A DNA stretch of 14,973 bases, taken from the NCBI GenBank assembly GCA_035531315.1, contig DATKTD010000238.1:1-14973 (forward strand), given 5' to 3'. Positions 1 through 7,888 of this stretch are shown here, in pieces; within the stretch, counting starts at the first letter, position 1; each line of letters starts with the position of its first letter. Position numbers and translations under genes: made by a program. Under the pieces are notes generated by a model, which was not told where the DNA came from, ran no database searches, and was given only the letters and a program-made list of their open reading frames with translations. Origin of the DNA: CAIJMU01 sp035531315 (GTDB taxonomy: Bacteria; Spirochaetota; Spirochaetia; Treponematales; Rectinemataceae).

Positions 1-1
1 T

Positions 2-1156
2 CTCGCGGCGAGGGTCGAGGAGCAGGCCTCGGCCGTGAACCAGATCGGAGCCTCCCTCGAGGAAATGAACGCGTCTATCAAGAGCATCGCCGCGATAACG
101 GGGCAGCGCAACGCCTCGCTCCAGTCCCTCCGCGACCGCGCGGGGGAGGGCCAGGAACAGCTCCGTCGCCTGGATGCCCTCATAGTTCGTACGAAGACCG
201 ACGTCGAGAGCATCATGAAGATGACCGGGGCGATCAGCGACATCGCCACACGGACGGATCTCCTGTCGATGAACGCGGCCATCGAGGCGGCCCACGCCGG
301 CGCCGCGGGGCGCGGTTTCTCCATCGTCGCCAAGGAGATTCGCGGGCTTTCCGAATCGGTCACGAGCAACGTGAATTCCATCATCGAGGCGCTCGCGCGC
401 ATCCAGAAGAGCATCGCGGCCGTGCGCGACCTGAGCGGCGAGAACGTCGTCACCTTCGGCGCCTTTAGCCAAGAGATCACGGGCTTCGCCGATTCCTTCC
501 GCGAAATAGGCGGGGCGACGGCGGAGGCCTCGATCGGCACCCAGGAGATAGTCGAGGCCAGCGCCTCGCTCACCGAGGTGTCGGAGACGGTGAGGGCCGG
601 GGCCCAGACCATCAGGAGTGGGGTGTCATCGGTCGAGGGTCTCATGACGACGGTTCGCGGCGCCTGCGAAAAGACCGCCCTCACGATCGAGAGGCTGACC
701 GGTAACGTGAAGGCCTCGAATTCCGGACTGGACGGGCTCACGACCTCGATCGTGGGCATGCGGGACGACATGATGGGCATCTCCACGATGATAGGCAGGC
801 CTGCCGCGTCGGGAGGAGCCGATGCCTCGAGGCTGATGGCCCAGCATCTTCAGTGGGTCATCAGGGCCAGGCTCGCCATGGACGGCCAGTTGTCCCAGGA
901 AGCGAGGAAGCTGGGCGACCACACGAAATGCGATCTCGGGAGGTGGATGGATTCGGAAGGGGCGGCAGGCGCTCGATCCAGTCCGCGCTTTGCGGAGCTC
1001 GACGCTTCGCACAAGCGGCTCCACGCGATCGCGAACGAGATCATCGCCACGGCGAGCAGCTCGCCGATAGAGGAAAACGAGGAACGCTTCGACAGGCTCC
1101 TCGAGACTTCGGCGACAATACTGGGCAACCTGCCCCGCCTTCTGGAAGCGGAGTGA
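2..1156 (+). CDS. Methyl-accepting chemotaxis protein, 3' part, with C-terminal CZB zinc-binding domain
   Basis: This is the cytoplasmic part of a chemoreceptor, which would signal to CheA/CheW. The frame is open to the left edge, so sensor and membrane segments lie outside; a GTG at 35 is internal, not a start. The signalling hairpin tip lies around 245-350, with 'NAAIEAAHAG' followed by 'GRGFSIVAKEIRGLSE', flanked by long Ala/Ser/Glu-rich coiled coil. A second domain follows at about 836-1050 with the CZB pattern: His (codon 845), 'DHTKCDLGRW' (His 920, Cys 929) and 'SHKRLH' (His 1010 and 1022), matching the 3His/1Cys zinc site of the family. CZB domains are known to bind zinc and are reported to respond to oxidants or metal. 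The tip reads AGAAG where AGEAG is usual. The gene ends with TGA, and the next start is 104 bp downstream. The MCP call is firm; the ligand cannot be told. Confidence 0.93.
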   Translation, partial: LAARVEEQASAVNQIGASLEEMNASIKSIAAITGQRNASLQSLRDRAGEGQEQLRRLDALIVRTKTDVESIMKMTGAISDIATRTDLLSMNAAIEAAHAGAAGRGFSIVAKEIRGLSESVTSNVNSIIEALARIQKSIAAVRDLSGENVVTFGAFSQEITGFADSFREIGGATAEASIGTQEIVEASASLTEVSETVRAGAQTIRSGVSSVEGLMTTVRGACEKTALTIERLTGNVKASNSGLDGLTTSIVGMRDDMMGISTMIGRPAASGGADASRLMAQHLQWVIRARLAMDGQLSQEARKLGDHTKCDLGRWMDSEGAAGARSSPRFAELDASHKRLHAIANEIIATASSSPIEENEERFDRLLETSATILGNLPRLLEAE

Positions 1157-1193
1157 ACCCGGGTCCGGCGCGAAGCCTCGGGCGATAAGGCCG

Positions 1194-1253
1194 GGCCCCC
1201 TGGCAGGCCGGGGCCGCGCCCTCATGGCCGGCCGGGGCCGCGCCGTGGCATGA
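1194..1253. repeat. GC-rich intergenic hairpin and short direct repeat
   Basis: Between the chemoreceptor and the membrane protein, the 15-mer GGCCGGGGCCGCGCC occurs twice, at 1206-1220 and 1230-1244, offset by 24 bp. GGCCCC at 1194-1199 can pair with GGGGCC at 1210-1215 across a 10-nt loop. There is no T-run after it, so it is not a classical intrinsic terminator. It may slow transcription at the end of the chemoreceptor gene or may simply be GC-rich drift. Confidence 0.35.
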
Positions 1254-1260
1254 TGGCTCC

Positions 1261-2052
1261 ATGGATTCTTCTACGATCGCGCATCTTCTCCTGGCTTTTT
1301 TCGCGGCCGGTACCTGGATTAGCCTCGCGACCCTCGCGGGGGAACGTCTCGGGGCAAAGGCGGGGGGCCTCGTGGTCAACCTGCCGGGCAACATCGTGTT
1401 TTCGCTGCTCTTCGTGGCGCTGACCAGGGGGAGCGACTACGCCTCGCATACCGCGGCTTCGACGCCCATCGGCATGACGGTCGACACGGTCTTTCTCCTC
1501 GCCCTGGTCGCGGGTCTGTCGCGGGGGCTGTGGGCGGGCGTCGCCCTAGGTTTCGGCGGCTGGATCCTCGCCGCGGCCATAGCCCTCTCCCTGCCCATGC
1601 CCCAGCCCCTCGTCGGGACGGCGATCTACATTGTCGTAAGTGCCGCGTCTTTCCTTTTCGCAGACCGCTTCCTCAAGATCCACGCCGTTCCGAAGAAGCC
1701 CGCTCCCTTCCGGGCTTCGGTCCTCGTCGTCCGCGCCCTCTTCGCGGGGAGCATCGTGGCTGGCGCCGTCCTGATCGCCCAGTTCGCCCCTCCCTACCTG
1801 ACGGGGCTGGCCGCCGTGTTTCCCGCGACGATGTTGTCGACCATGGTCATTCTGAGCCGGGCCCAGGGCCTCGCCTTCGCCCGAGAGACGGGGAAGATCC
1901 TCATCGTCTCCTCGGCCAACATCGTGGTCTACGGTCTCTTTTCCGCATGGCTCTTCCCCCTGTTCGGCCCGGCCTGGGGGACCCTCTGCTCCTATGCGGC
2001 CGCGGCACTCTTCGTCGGCCTCATCTCGCCCCTTGCCAGGAGGATTCGCTGA
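1261..2052 (+). CDS. Multi-pass integral membrane protein of unknown function, internally duplicated
   Basis: A 263-residue, very hydrophobic protein with about 9-10 predicted membrane segments (near residues 5-26, 35-55, 71-111 as a pair, 116-138, 151-175, 179-200, 209-234 and 238-258) and a short basic C-terminus. The two halves resemble each other: 'GGLVVNLPGNIVFSLLF' in the first half and 'TGLAAVFPATMLSTMVI' in the second share Gly-Leu, a central Pro and a Ser at matching spacing, which suggests a pseudo-two-fold transporter or permease fold. It faintly recalls DUF3147-type proteins, but I cannot confirm this. The ATG at 1261 is the first start in the frame. No Shine-Dalgarno is visible; CATGAT ends six bases upstream. 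The coding potential is good and the gene lies between two others on the same strand with gaps of about 105 bp, so it is probably its own unit. Function unknown. Confidence 0.85.
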   Translation: MDSSTIAHLLLAFFAAGTWISLATLAGERLGAKAGGLVVNLPGNIVFSLLFVALTRGSDYASHTAASTPIGMTVDTVFLLALVAGLSRGLWAGVALGFGGWILAAAIALSLPMPQPLVGTAIYIVVSAASFLFADRFLKIHAVPKKPAPFRASVLVVRALFAGSIVAGAVLIAQFAPPYLTGLAAVFPATMLSTMVILSRAQGLAFARETGKILIVSSANIVVYGLFSAWLFPLFGPAWGTLCSYAAAALFVGLISPLARRIR

Positions 2053-2120
2053 GCCGGGGCCCCGTCCGCGCGCTCCAGGGCAGGGGCGGCTCATGTATCT
2101 CCATGACGAAGCCCCCCTCC

Positions 2121-2150
2121 TTGCTCAGCATAGAGGCTCTCGGCTAGGAT
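2121..2150 (+). promoter_or_regulatory. Candidate promoter of the polysaccharide deacetylase gene
   Basis: TTGCTC (2121-2126), an 18-bp spacer, then TAGGAT (2145-2150). The -10 ends nine bases before the ATG, so the transcript would start within a few bases of the start codon. AGGA inside the -10 could alternatively be a weak Shine-Dalgarno at a long spacing of 10. Confidence 0.4.
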
Positions 2151-2159
2151 GCCGGCCCA

Positions 2160-2918
2160 ATGCGTATCAAATTCGGCGGCTTCGCCGCCTTCCTCGTCCT
2201 TTCGGCCCTTCTCGCGCATGAGGCCGTCGCCAGCGGCAAGGTCCTCATCCTCGACTATCACAGCTTCCTCGGCACGACCTCCTCCCTCGACTGGAAGCTC
2301 GAGGATTTCGGCGCCCAGCTCGACAAGATGCGGAGTCTGGGCTTCAAGCTGGTATCCCTGAACGACGCGATGGCCGACAACATCGAGGGCGACAACAACA
2401 TCGCGATCACCATCGACGACGGCAATCATTCGATCTGGCAGGCCGTCCAGGCAGTGCTGCTGCCGAAGGCAGTGCCGACGGAGCTCTTCATCTATCCAGC
2501 GGTCATCGGGCACGAATCCCATTTCCTAACGCGCGAGCAGCTCGTGAGCCTCGCCGGCGAGGGCTTCGGCATCGGCGCCCACGGCTATCATCACATGCCG
2601 ATGTCGGCCATCGCCTGGCAGCGCGATCGGAAGACTGTCATGGCCGAGGCTACGAGGCCCGCCGATCTTCTGAAATTCATCCTCGGCGCGAGGCCAAGCT
2701 TTTTCGCCTACCCCTACGGGGTCGTCGGGCCCGATGCCAAGGACCTCGTGAAACAGAATGGCTACGACTGGGCCTTCCTGGCGAGCGAAAAGTTCGTCTT
2801 CGTCGATCCCGCCGATCCCGCCCTCGATCACTGGGCCGTCCCTCGAACCATCGTCTACCATTGGAACCGCGGCGCCCTTTTCCGATTCCTCGAGAAGAAG
2901 GCTCCGGTCAAGGGTTGA
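2160..2918 (+). CDS. Secreted polysaccharide deacetylase (NodB / carbohydrate esterase 4 family)
   Basis: A 252-residue protein with an N-terminal signal peptide (basic start, hydrophobic core about 7-20, likely cleavage near Ala24/Ser25) and a NodB-type domain. Visible motifs are 'TIDDG' at 84-88 (motif 1; Asp86 as catalytic base and Asp87 as metal ligand by family analogy), 'AHGYHHMP' with His141 and His145 (HxxxH metal site, motif 2), and 'FAYPYG' at 182-187 (motif 3). His34 in 'LDYHSF' is also typical of this subgroup. Family members remove N-acetyl groups from beta-1,4-linked GlcNAc polymers, including peptidoglycan and surface polysaccharides, using a divalent metal. The substrate here is unknown; periplasmic or surface glycan is the likely target. 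The ATG at 2160 gives a complete signal peptide. The gene is flanked by about 107 bp and 69 bp gaps, so it is probably monocistronic. Confidence 0.93.
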   Translation: MRIKFGGFAAFLVLSALLAHEAVASGKVLILDYHSFLGTTSSLDWKLEDFGAQLDKMRSLGFKLVSLNDAMADNIEGDNNIAITIDDGNHSIWQAVQAVLLPKAVPTELFIYPAVIGHESHFLTREQLVSLAGEGFGIGAHGYHHMPMSAIAWQRDRKTVMAEATRPADLLKFILGARPSFFAYPYGVVGPDAKDLVKQNGYDWAFLASEKFVFVDPADPALDHWAVPRTIVYHWNRGALFRFLEKKAPVKG

Positions 2919-2952
2919 GCGGAGGCTCCATCCCATTCGGCGGGAAGCGGTC

Positions 2953-2981
2953 TTGAGGAAGCTCCCTTCCCGCCCTATCAT
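2953..2981 (+). promoter_or_regulatory. Strong candidate sigma-70-type promoter of the sensor kinase-phospholipase unit
   Basis: TTGAGG (2953-2958, 4 of 6 to consensus), exactly 17 bp of spacer, then TATCAT (2976-2981, 5 of 6). Only six bases separate the -10 from the ATG at 2988, so transcription would begin at or next to the start codon. No Shine-Dalgarno sequence lies between them. This is the best leaderless candidate in the window. Confidence 0.55.
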
Positions 2982-2987
2982 TGTTCC

Positions 2988-4583
2988 ATGGTTCCCCCAA
3001 GGCGGATGAAGGCGCGGCGTTTTCTCACGGCCCTGTCCTTCGCGTCGCTCCTCGCCCTCATGGGTCTGTCCTCGGTCTCATGCGCGAAGTCCGCCGAAAT
3101 CCCCGTTTCCTTCGCACTGCCGGGCAGTACGGTGGAGGCGGGGCGCCTCGTCGTCGTCTGCGACGACAACTATCCGCCCTATTCCATGGCCGGTCCCGCG
3201 GGCCAGAGCGAGGGCATTGTCCCGGATCAGTGGAGGGCCTGGTCGAAGGCCACGGGCATCAAGGTGGACCTTAGGCCCATGCCCTGGTCCCAGGCGATAG
3301 CTGTCTTCGAGGCCGGCAAGGCCGATGTCCTCGACACGGTCTTCGAAACGGTGGCCCGGGATAAGAAGTACGACTTTACCCCGCCCTACGCGACCCTTTC
3401 GGTTCCGGTCTTCATCCACCGCGGCATTTCGGGCATCGCGAGCCTCGGAGACCTCCGCGGTTTCAGGGTGGCTGCCAAGGAGGGCGACGCGGCCGTCGAT
3501 GAGCTCAAGGCGGGAGGGGTCGCCGACCTCGTCGTCTATCCGAGCTACGAGGCGATAATCCGCGATGCCGCCGCCCAGAATGTAAAAGTCTTCACGATCG
3601 ACAAGCCGCCGGCCTTCTACTTCCTCTACAAATACGGAATCGACAAGGATTTCCGCATAGCCTTCGAACTGGGGAGCGGGCAGTTCCACCGGGCGGTGCG
3701 CAAGGGCGATCTGGCGATCCTCGACCTTCTCAACGCCGGTTTCAAGGCGATTCCCCCGGCGCAGCTCTCGGCCATCGACGATCGCTGGCTCGGCAGGGGC
3801 CTCGGCGACCTGATAGACATGCGTCTCTTCGAGATGATCGGCGCCCTCGTCCTCATCGTCCTCGTCCTACTCCTCACGATAGCCTGGACCCTGCGTCTCC
3901 GCGTGGCCAGCGCCACCGCCGAACTCAGGGACAAGGTGGCCCAGCTCGAGAGGAGCGAGGCCGCGACGAGGGGGGCCCTCGCCGACAAGGAGGTCCTCCT
4001 CAAGGAGGTGCATCACCGCGTCAAGAACAACATGCAGGTCATGTCGAGCCTGATCGAGCTCGCCTCCTTCGAGCTCCGGGACGAAGCGGATCGGAACCTG
4101 CTGCGCGAAACGCAGGAACGCATCCAGGCTATGGCCCAGCTCCATGAGCTCCTCTACCATTCCCATGATCTATCCTCGATCGACGCGGGGGAATATATCG
4201 AGGCCGTCGTGAGCGAGCTGGCCATGGGCCACGGCTTCCATGGCGTCGAGCGCTCGGTCGGGCACGGCCGCCTGGACATAGATCACGCCGTCCCCCTGGG
4301 CCTGATCGCCAACGAGCTCGTCCTCAACGCCATCAAGTACGCCTACCCCAACGGGCAACGCGGATCGATCCAGGTCTCCTTCCGGATCAAGGGTCCCGAA
4401 TTCATCCTCGAGGTCCGCGACGAGGGGAGGGGATTTTCCCCGGGCTTCGATCCCTTCTCCTGTTCCTCGATGGGGCTGACCCTCGTTCGCAGTCTGGCTA
4501 GCCAGCTCAGGGGGGGCCTAGCCTTCGAGGGGCCGCCGGGGGTAGCGGCGACGCTCCGTTTCTCCGTCGAGACGAGATCGTGA
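2988..4583 (+). CDS. Membrane sensor histidine kinase with periplasmic solute-binding (SBP_bac_3-like) domain and HisKA_2-type kinase core
   Basis: A 531-residue kinase. Order of parts: signal anchor or signal peptide (about 10-32), periplasmic domain like family-3 amino-acid-binding proteins (about 52-275: 'LVVVCDDNYPPYSM', 'FEAGKADVLDTV', 'RDKKYDFTPPY'), one membrane helix (about 282-304), a coiled coil (308-335), the dimerisation/phosphoacceptor region 'EVHHRVKNNMQ' at 340-350 (His342/His343, HisKA_2 type), and an ATPase domain with N-box 'ANELVLNAIKYA' (441-452) and G1 box 'DEGRGF' (478-483). There is no HAMP or PAS domain, so the ligand signal would pass directly through the coiled coil. 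The binding domain probably senses a small solute; its identity is not readable. No response regulator is nearby. The stop codon overlaps the next start (GTGA, 4580-4583), implying translational coupling to the secreted phospholipase. M7 (3006) is an alternative start. Confidence 0.93.
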   Translation: MVPPRRMKARRFLTALSFASLLALMGLSSVSCAKSAEIPVSFALPGSTVEAGRLVVVCDDNYPPYSMAGPAGQSEGIVPDQWRAWSKATGIKVDLRPMPWSQAIAVFEAGKADVLDTVFETVARDKKYDFTPPYATLSVPVFIHRGISGIASLGDLRGFRVAAKEGDAAVDELKAGGVADLVVYPSYEAIIRDAAAQNVKVFTIDKPPAFYFLYKYGIDKDFRIAFELGSGQFHRAVRKGDLAILDLLNAGFKAIPPAQLSAIDDRWLGRGLGDLIDMRLFEMIGALVLIVLVLLLTIAWTLRLRVASATAELRDKVAQLERSEAATRGALADKEVLLKEVHHRVKNNMQVMSSLIELASFELRDEADRNLLRETQERIQAMAQLHELLYHSHDLSSIDAGEYIEAVVSELAMGHGFHGVERSVGHGRLDIDHAVPLGLIANELVLNAIKYAYPNGQRGSIQVSFRIKGPEFILEVRDEGRGFSPGFDPFSCSSMGLTLVRSLASQLRGGLAFEGPPGVAATLRFSVETRS

Positions 4584-7000
4584 TCGGCCTTCGCAGGAGT
4601 CTTGGAGCCGGCCTCCTCGCGGCGGCCCTCGTGCTTCCCCTTCAGGCGGCGCCGATGGCCGCTGCCGGAATCGCTCCCGGAGCACTGTCCGTGCCGAGGC
4701 CAAGGGTGGCCCTCGTGCTTTCCGGGGGCTCGGCCCTCGGTATGGCTCACGCGGGCGTCATCGAGGTCATCGAGGACATGGGCATCCCAATCGACATGGT
4801 CCTCGGTACGAGCATGGGAGCCATCGTCGGCGGGCTCTACGCGGCGGGCTATTCGCCGGCGGAGATGCAGGACATCGTCCGGGGCATCGATTGGGCGAGC
4901 CTTTTTTCCGATCGCCGCGAGAATCCGGGCGACCGTTACCGACTCGTCAAAGATACGCGCTTCCCCGCAAGGCTGGGTTTCGACCGTTCCGGTTTCCATT
5001 TTGGCGAGGGCCTCTTGGAAGGCCAGAACGTCCTCTCCTTCTTCACGGGGCTGACCCTCAACCTGGCCGGCGTGGAGGACTTCGACAAGCTGCCCGTTCC
5101 CTATCGGGCGGTGGCGGCGGACATCCTCACGGGGGAGAAGGTCGTCTTCTCCCGGGGATCGATAGCCGAGGCGATGCGCGCGAGCATGTCGATTCCCGGC
5201 GTCTTCGCGCCTTGGGAACATGGCTCGCATTTCCTCGTCGACGGTGGCATGGTCGACAACATGCCGGTCGACCTCGCGAGGCAGATGGGCGCCGACATCG
5301 TGATCGCCGTCGAGTCGAGGGTGCGAGGCGCGAGCTCGGCGGCGCAACTCAAGTCGGGGGTCGCCGTCTCGGCCCAGACCCTCGAGCTCTTCATCGAGGA
5401 GAACATGAGGGCCTCGCGCCGCGACGCCGATATTCTCATTAGGCCCGACCTCTCCCGCTATACCTCGGCGAGCTTCGCCGCAGCCCCTATACTCATCAGA
5501 AAGGGAAGGGAGGCTGCCCTCGCGATGAAGCCCGAACTCGAGGCCATCGCGAAGCGCGTCGCGGCCACGAGAGCCCTCGTCACGCCGGACAGCGAGCCCA
5601 ACCGGGCAGCCCGGCGGCAGCCGCCCCTCCTCTCGGGTCTGTCCTTCGTCGGGGGAAGCCCCGAGGAGCGCGCGGCGGCGGCGACGGCCTTCGTCGGCCT
5701 CGCGGACCGGCGTCTCGACAGCTCGAGTCTCCAGGCGGCCCTGGCCCGTGTCTGGAGCACAGGCTTTTTCTCCCTCGTGACGATCGATTTCGTGCGCGAG
5801 CCCGCGGCCACCGGTGCGGGCGGCTCCGGCGGATCGGGCCCCGCCGAAACGGGCGGCGTCGCCGAGGGCGGCGCCAGTGCCGGCACTGGAAGCCAGATCT
5901 TCCCCGAGGCGGTGCGAGGCAGGGTGAGGCTCGTCGATCGGATGAGTTCGCGCAACGACCTCATGGTGGGCGGCTATTGGCGCGGGGTATTTTCGAGTCT
6001 CGGGTCCGCCGATTCCCGCCTGAGCCCTGCCCTGTTCTTCGGCAATGTCAGCGGCAAGGATTCGGCCCTCTTCGTAGCGGCCGACCTCCTCGGCCGCTCG
6101 GGAGTCACCGCCGAATGGTTCCAGCCCTTCGGTCCCTTCTATTTTCGAACGGACTTGGAATGGGAATCCCGCTACGACTCATGGTCGGCCGGCGAGGGCC
6201 TCGGTGTCAGGAGCTACTACCGCGAGGCGGGAGGCAGGGCCACCCTCGGTCTGGCTCTCGGGCATGAGGGAGAGATCGAGTCCTGGTGGTCCCTCGAGTC
6301 GGTCCGGGCCTCCCTGCCCGACGACCCCTCCCTGGGGCTGAACGTGAACAGCGAACTTGTCGATAGCCTTCTTGGACAGGGCGGAGCGCGTTTCGAATGG
6401 TCCGCCTACGATCGCGATCCCTTCCCCTCGCGGGGCTTTTCGGTCTCCCTCGAGGCGCTGGCCGCCGATCCGGCCTTCGGGGGCGACAGCTACTATCGGG
6501 CCCTCGATGTCGGGAGCGGAGCCACACTGCCGCTGGGTCGCCGGGCGAGTCTTTCCTTGGAGTTTTTTGCGGGTACGGACTTTTCGAGCTATCTGCCAGG
6601 CCTCGGGGAGCTGCCCTCTTCGGAATGGTTCGCTCTCGCCCATCCGGGCATCTTTCCCCTCCTCGAGACGAGGTCGGCCCGGGGCATCGGTAACCATGTC
6701 CTCGCCTCATCGCTTGAGTCGCGCTACCGGATGGGAAGGATGAACGCCCTGCTCGGCGGAGACATCTACGCCATAGCCAACTTGTCGGCGGGAGCGGCTC
6801 GGATCACGGGCAACCCGGCGGTCGATTTCCTGCCCCTGCGATGGAGCGGGGGCCTCGGGGTCGGCGCCCGTTTCGTGGAGCATCTGGGCATCGAGGCGAT
6901 GGTTGGCTTCGTCCTCGACGAGGACCCTCTCGCGCCGATCAGACCGGCCTTTTCGGTGAGGCTCGGCAGCCTCGCGGAATTCCCCGAGGACAGGCGTTGA
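4580..7000 (+). CDS. Patatin-like phospholipase with POTRA and outer-membrane beta-barrel (type V-d autotransporter, PlpD-like)
   Basis: An 806-residue protein. It has a signal peptide (about 1-29), then a patatin lipase domain (about 42-330) with oxyanion loop 'SGGSALG' (48-54), nucleophile Ser78 in 'GTSMG', and Asp221 in 'VDGGMVDNMP' completing the Ser-Asp dyad. A short POTRA-like segment follows (about 350-455: 'LSGLSFVGGSPEE' to 'RVWSTGFFSLVTIDFV'), interrupted by a Gly/Ser/Ala-rich linker (411-438). The rest (about 460-800) shows alternating beta-strands typical of a 16-strand Omp85-like barrel, ending 'FSVRLGSL' plus eight residues. This is the PlpD/FplA architecture, in which the barrel exports the fused lipase across the outer membrane; relatives have phospholipase A1 activity. 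All catalytic residues are present. The GTG start at 4580 gives a good signal peptide but no strong Shine-Dalgarno; translation is likely coupled to the upstream kinase. Whether the lipase is released or stays on the surface is not known. Confidence 0.93.
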   Translation: MIGLRRSLGAGLLAAALVLPLQAAPMAAAGIAPGALSVPRPRVALVLSGGSALGMAHAGVIEVIEDMGIPIDMVLGTSMGAIVGGLYAAGYSPAEMQDIVRGIDWASLFSDRRENPGDRYRLVKDTRFPARLGFDRSGFHFGEGLLEGQNVLSFFTGLTLNLAGVEDFDKLPVPYRAVAADILTGEKVVFSRGSIAEAMRASMSIPGVFAPWEHGSHFLVDGGMVDNMPVDLARQMGADIVIAVESRVRGASSAAQLKSGVAVSAQTLELFIEENMRASRRDADILIRPDLSRYTSASFAAAPILIRKGREAALAMKPELEAIAKRVAATRALVTPDSEPNRAARRQPPLLSGLSFVGGSPEERAAAATAFVGLADRRLDSSSLQAALARVWSTGFFSLVTIDFVREPAATGAGGSGGSGPAETGGVAEGGASAGTGSQIFPEAVRGRVRLVDRMSSRNDLMVGGYWRGVFSSLGSADSRLSPALFFGNVSGKDSALFVAADLLGRSGVTAEWFQPFGPFYFRTDLEWESRYDSWSAGEGLGVRSYYREAGGRATLGLALGHEGEIESWWSLESVRASLPDDPSLGLNVNSELVDSLLGQGGARFEWSAYDRDPFPSRGFSVSLEALAADPAFGGDSYYRALDVGSGATLPLGRRASLSLEFFAGTDFSSYLPGLGELPSSEWFALAHPGIFPLLETRSARGIGNHVLASSLESRYRMGRMNALLGGDIYAIANLSAGAARITGNPAVDFLPLRWSGGLGVGARFVEHLGIEAMVGFVLDEDPLAPIRPAFSVRLGSLAEFPEDRR

Positions 7001-7099
7001 GTCGCGGCCGCCGTAGCGCTCGCCGAAATCGGGGCCGCCGGGGCTGCCACGGCGTTCGGGACAGCCGCGTGCGTGGCGCGGGTCGGAATCTTCGGCGGA

Positions 7100-7789
7100 T
7101 CAGGGCAGGCGCAGGGTCTCGACCATGAAGCGTATGGAGCCGTCACCCTTGAGGTCCATGATCTTCTCGATGACGAGGACTACGGTCTTTCCATCCGGTC
7201 CGACAAGGACATTCCTGACCAGGTAGTCCTTGACGCCGTCGCGCAGGATGGCGGGATTGCCCGCGGTGAGGCGCTGGACCGTCCCGTCCTTGGCGACCTT
7301 CTGGATCGAGAGGCCGAAGGAGGAACGGACCATGCCCTTGTCCTCCTTGACGCTTTTCATCATGGAAATCTGCCAGGCATCGTCGGTGGCGAAGTCGCGG
7401 AACTCGAGGGTCTGCGGAGCCTCGGCACCATCCACGAGGGCGTAGATCATCCGGCCGTTCTGGAGATGGTCGATCTTGGAAGAGAGGGCCTTGGCTCGCG
7501 TCTCGTCGAGGAGGGCGAAGAGGGCTCCCTCGGGCGACTGGCCGGCCTCGATTTTCGTCGGGAAGGTCTTCGCGACATGCGAAGCGCCCACGAAATCGTT
7601 CCGTTTCGTATCGACGATCGCGACCTCGGCCCAGGGGCTGCCCGTCGCTTGTTCGATGCCGTATTGGCCGAACATAAAGCGCGAGGAGTCCGGGGAGAAA
7701 CCGAGATTCGTGAACGAGGCAACATCCCCGGCAGCGAGGGGGAAGAGGGCGAGGACGGCGAGGGCCGCGAGAACACCGCGTCGGATCAT
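7100..7789 (-). CDS. Small secreted protein, DUF2259-type, function unknown
   Basis: A 229-residue protein with a cleavable signal peptide (hydrophobic 6-20, likely cut after 'LAAG') and a mature part starting 'DVASFTNLGFSPDSSRFMFGQYG'-like. The phrase 'NLGFSPDS..FMFGQYGI' is what I recognise from DUF2259 secreted proteins of treponemes and related spirochaetes, whose function is not established. The mature protein is beta-rich, with repeated 'SPDSS', 'SPEGA' and 'GPDGKTVVLV' turns that recall beta-propeller-like folds (WD40/TolB style); this is inference. It likely resides in the periplasm. AAGGAG at 7796-7801 (- strand) sits six bases from the ATG, one of the best Shine-Dalgarno sites in the window. 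It is convergent with the phospholipase gene (99 bp gap, no convincing terminator seen) and divergent from the gene at 7889. Confidence 0.87.
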   Translation of the reverse strand: MIRRGVLAALAVLALFPLAAGDVASFTNLGFSPDSSRFMFGQYGIEQATGSPWAEVAIVDTKRNDFVGASHVAKTFPTKIEAGQSPEGALFALLDETRAKALSSKIDHLQNGRMIYALVDGAEAPQTLEFRDFATDDAWQISMMKSVKEDKGMVRSSFGLSIQKVAKDGTVQRLTAGNPAILRDGVKDYLVRNVLVGPDGKTVVLVIEKIMDLKGDGSIRFMVETLRLP

Positions 7790-7852
7790 GGCGTACTCCT
7801 TCCATTTCTATCGGATCGCGACGCGACCCACTTGATGACAACCGTCGGCTCC

Positions 7853-7881
7853 TTCCCAGCCGGGTGAGTCGAGGCTATCCT
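7853..7881 (+). promoter_or_regulatory. Candidate promoter of the 7889 membrane protein gene
   Basis: TTCCCA (7853-7858, 4 of 6), a 17-bp spacer, then TATCCT (7876-7881, 4 of 6). The -10 ends seven bases before the GTG at 7889, so the message would be leaderless or nearly so. AGGG at 7882-7885 is too close to the start (3 bases) to work well as a Shine-Dalgarno. Confidence 0.4.
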
Positions 7882-7888
7882 AGGGCCC

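Noticed and set aside
4343..5347. A 334-codon - strand frame across the kinase-phospholipase junction
   Set aside because: It overlaps two well-supported genes with complete motifs, and its translation is His/Arg/Asp-rich and unlike a real protein.
7001..7099. Terminator between the phospholipase and DUF2259 genes
   Set aside because: Only weak 4-5 bp GC inverted repeats are present and no T-run on either strand, so I do not call one.
7073..7867. A 264-codon + strand frame opposite the DUF2259 gene
   Set aside because: The - strand gene has a signal peptide and a strong Shine-Dalgarno; the + strand frame is charged, featureless and antisense.
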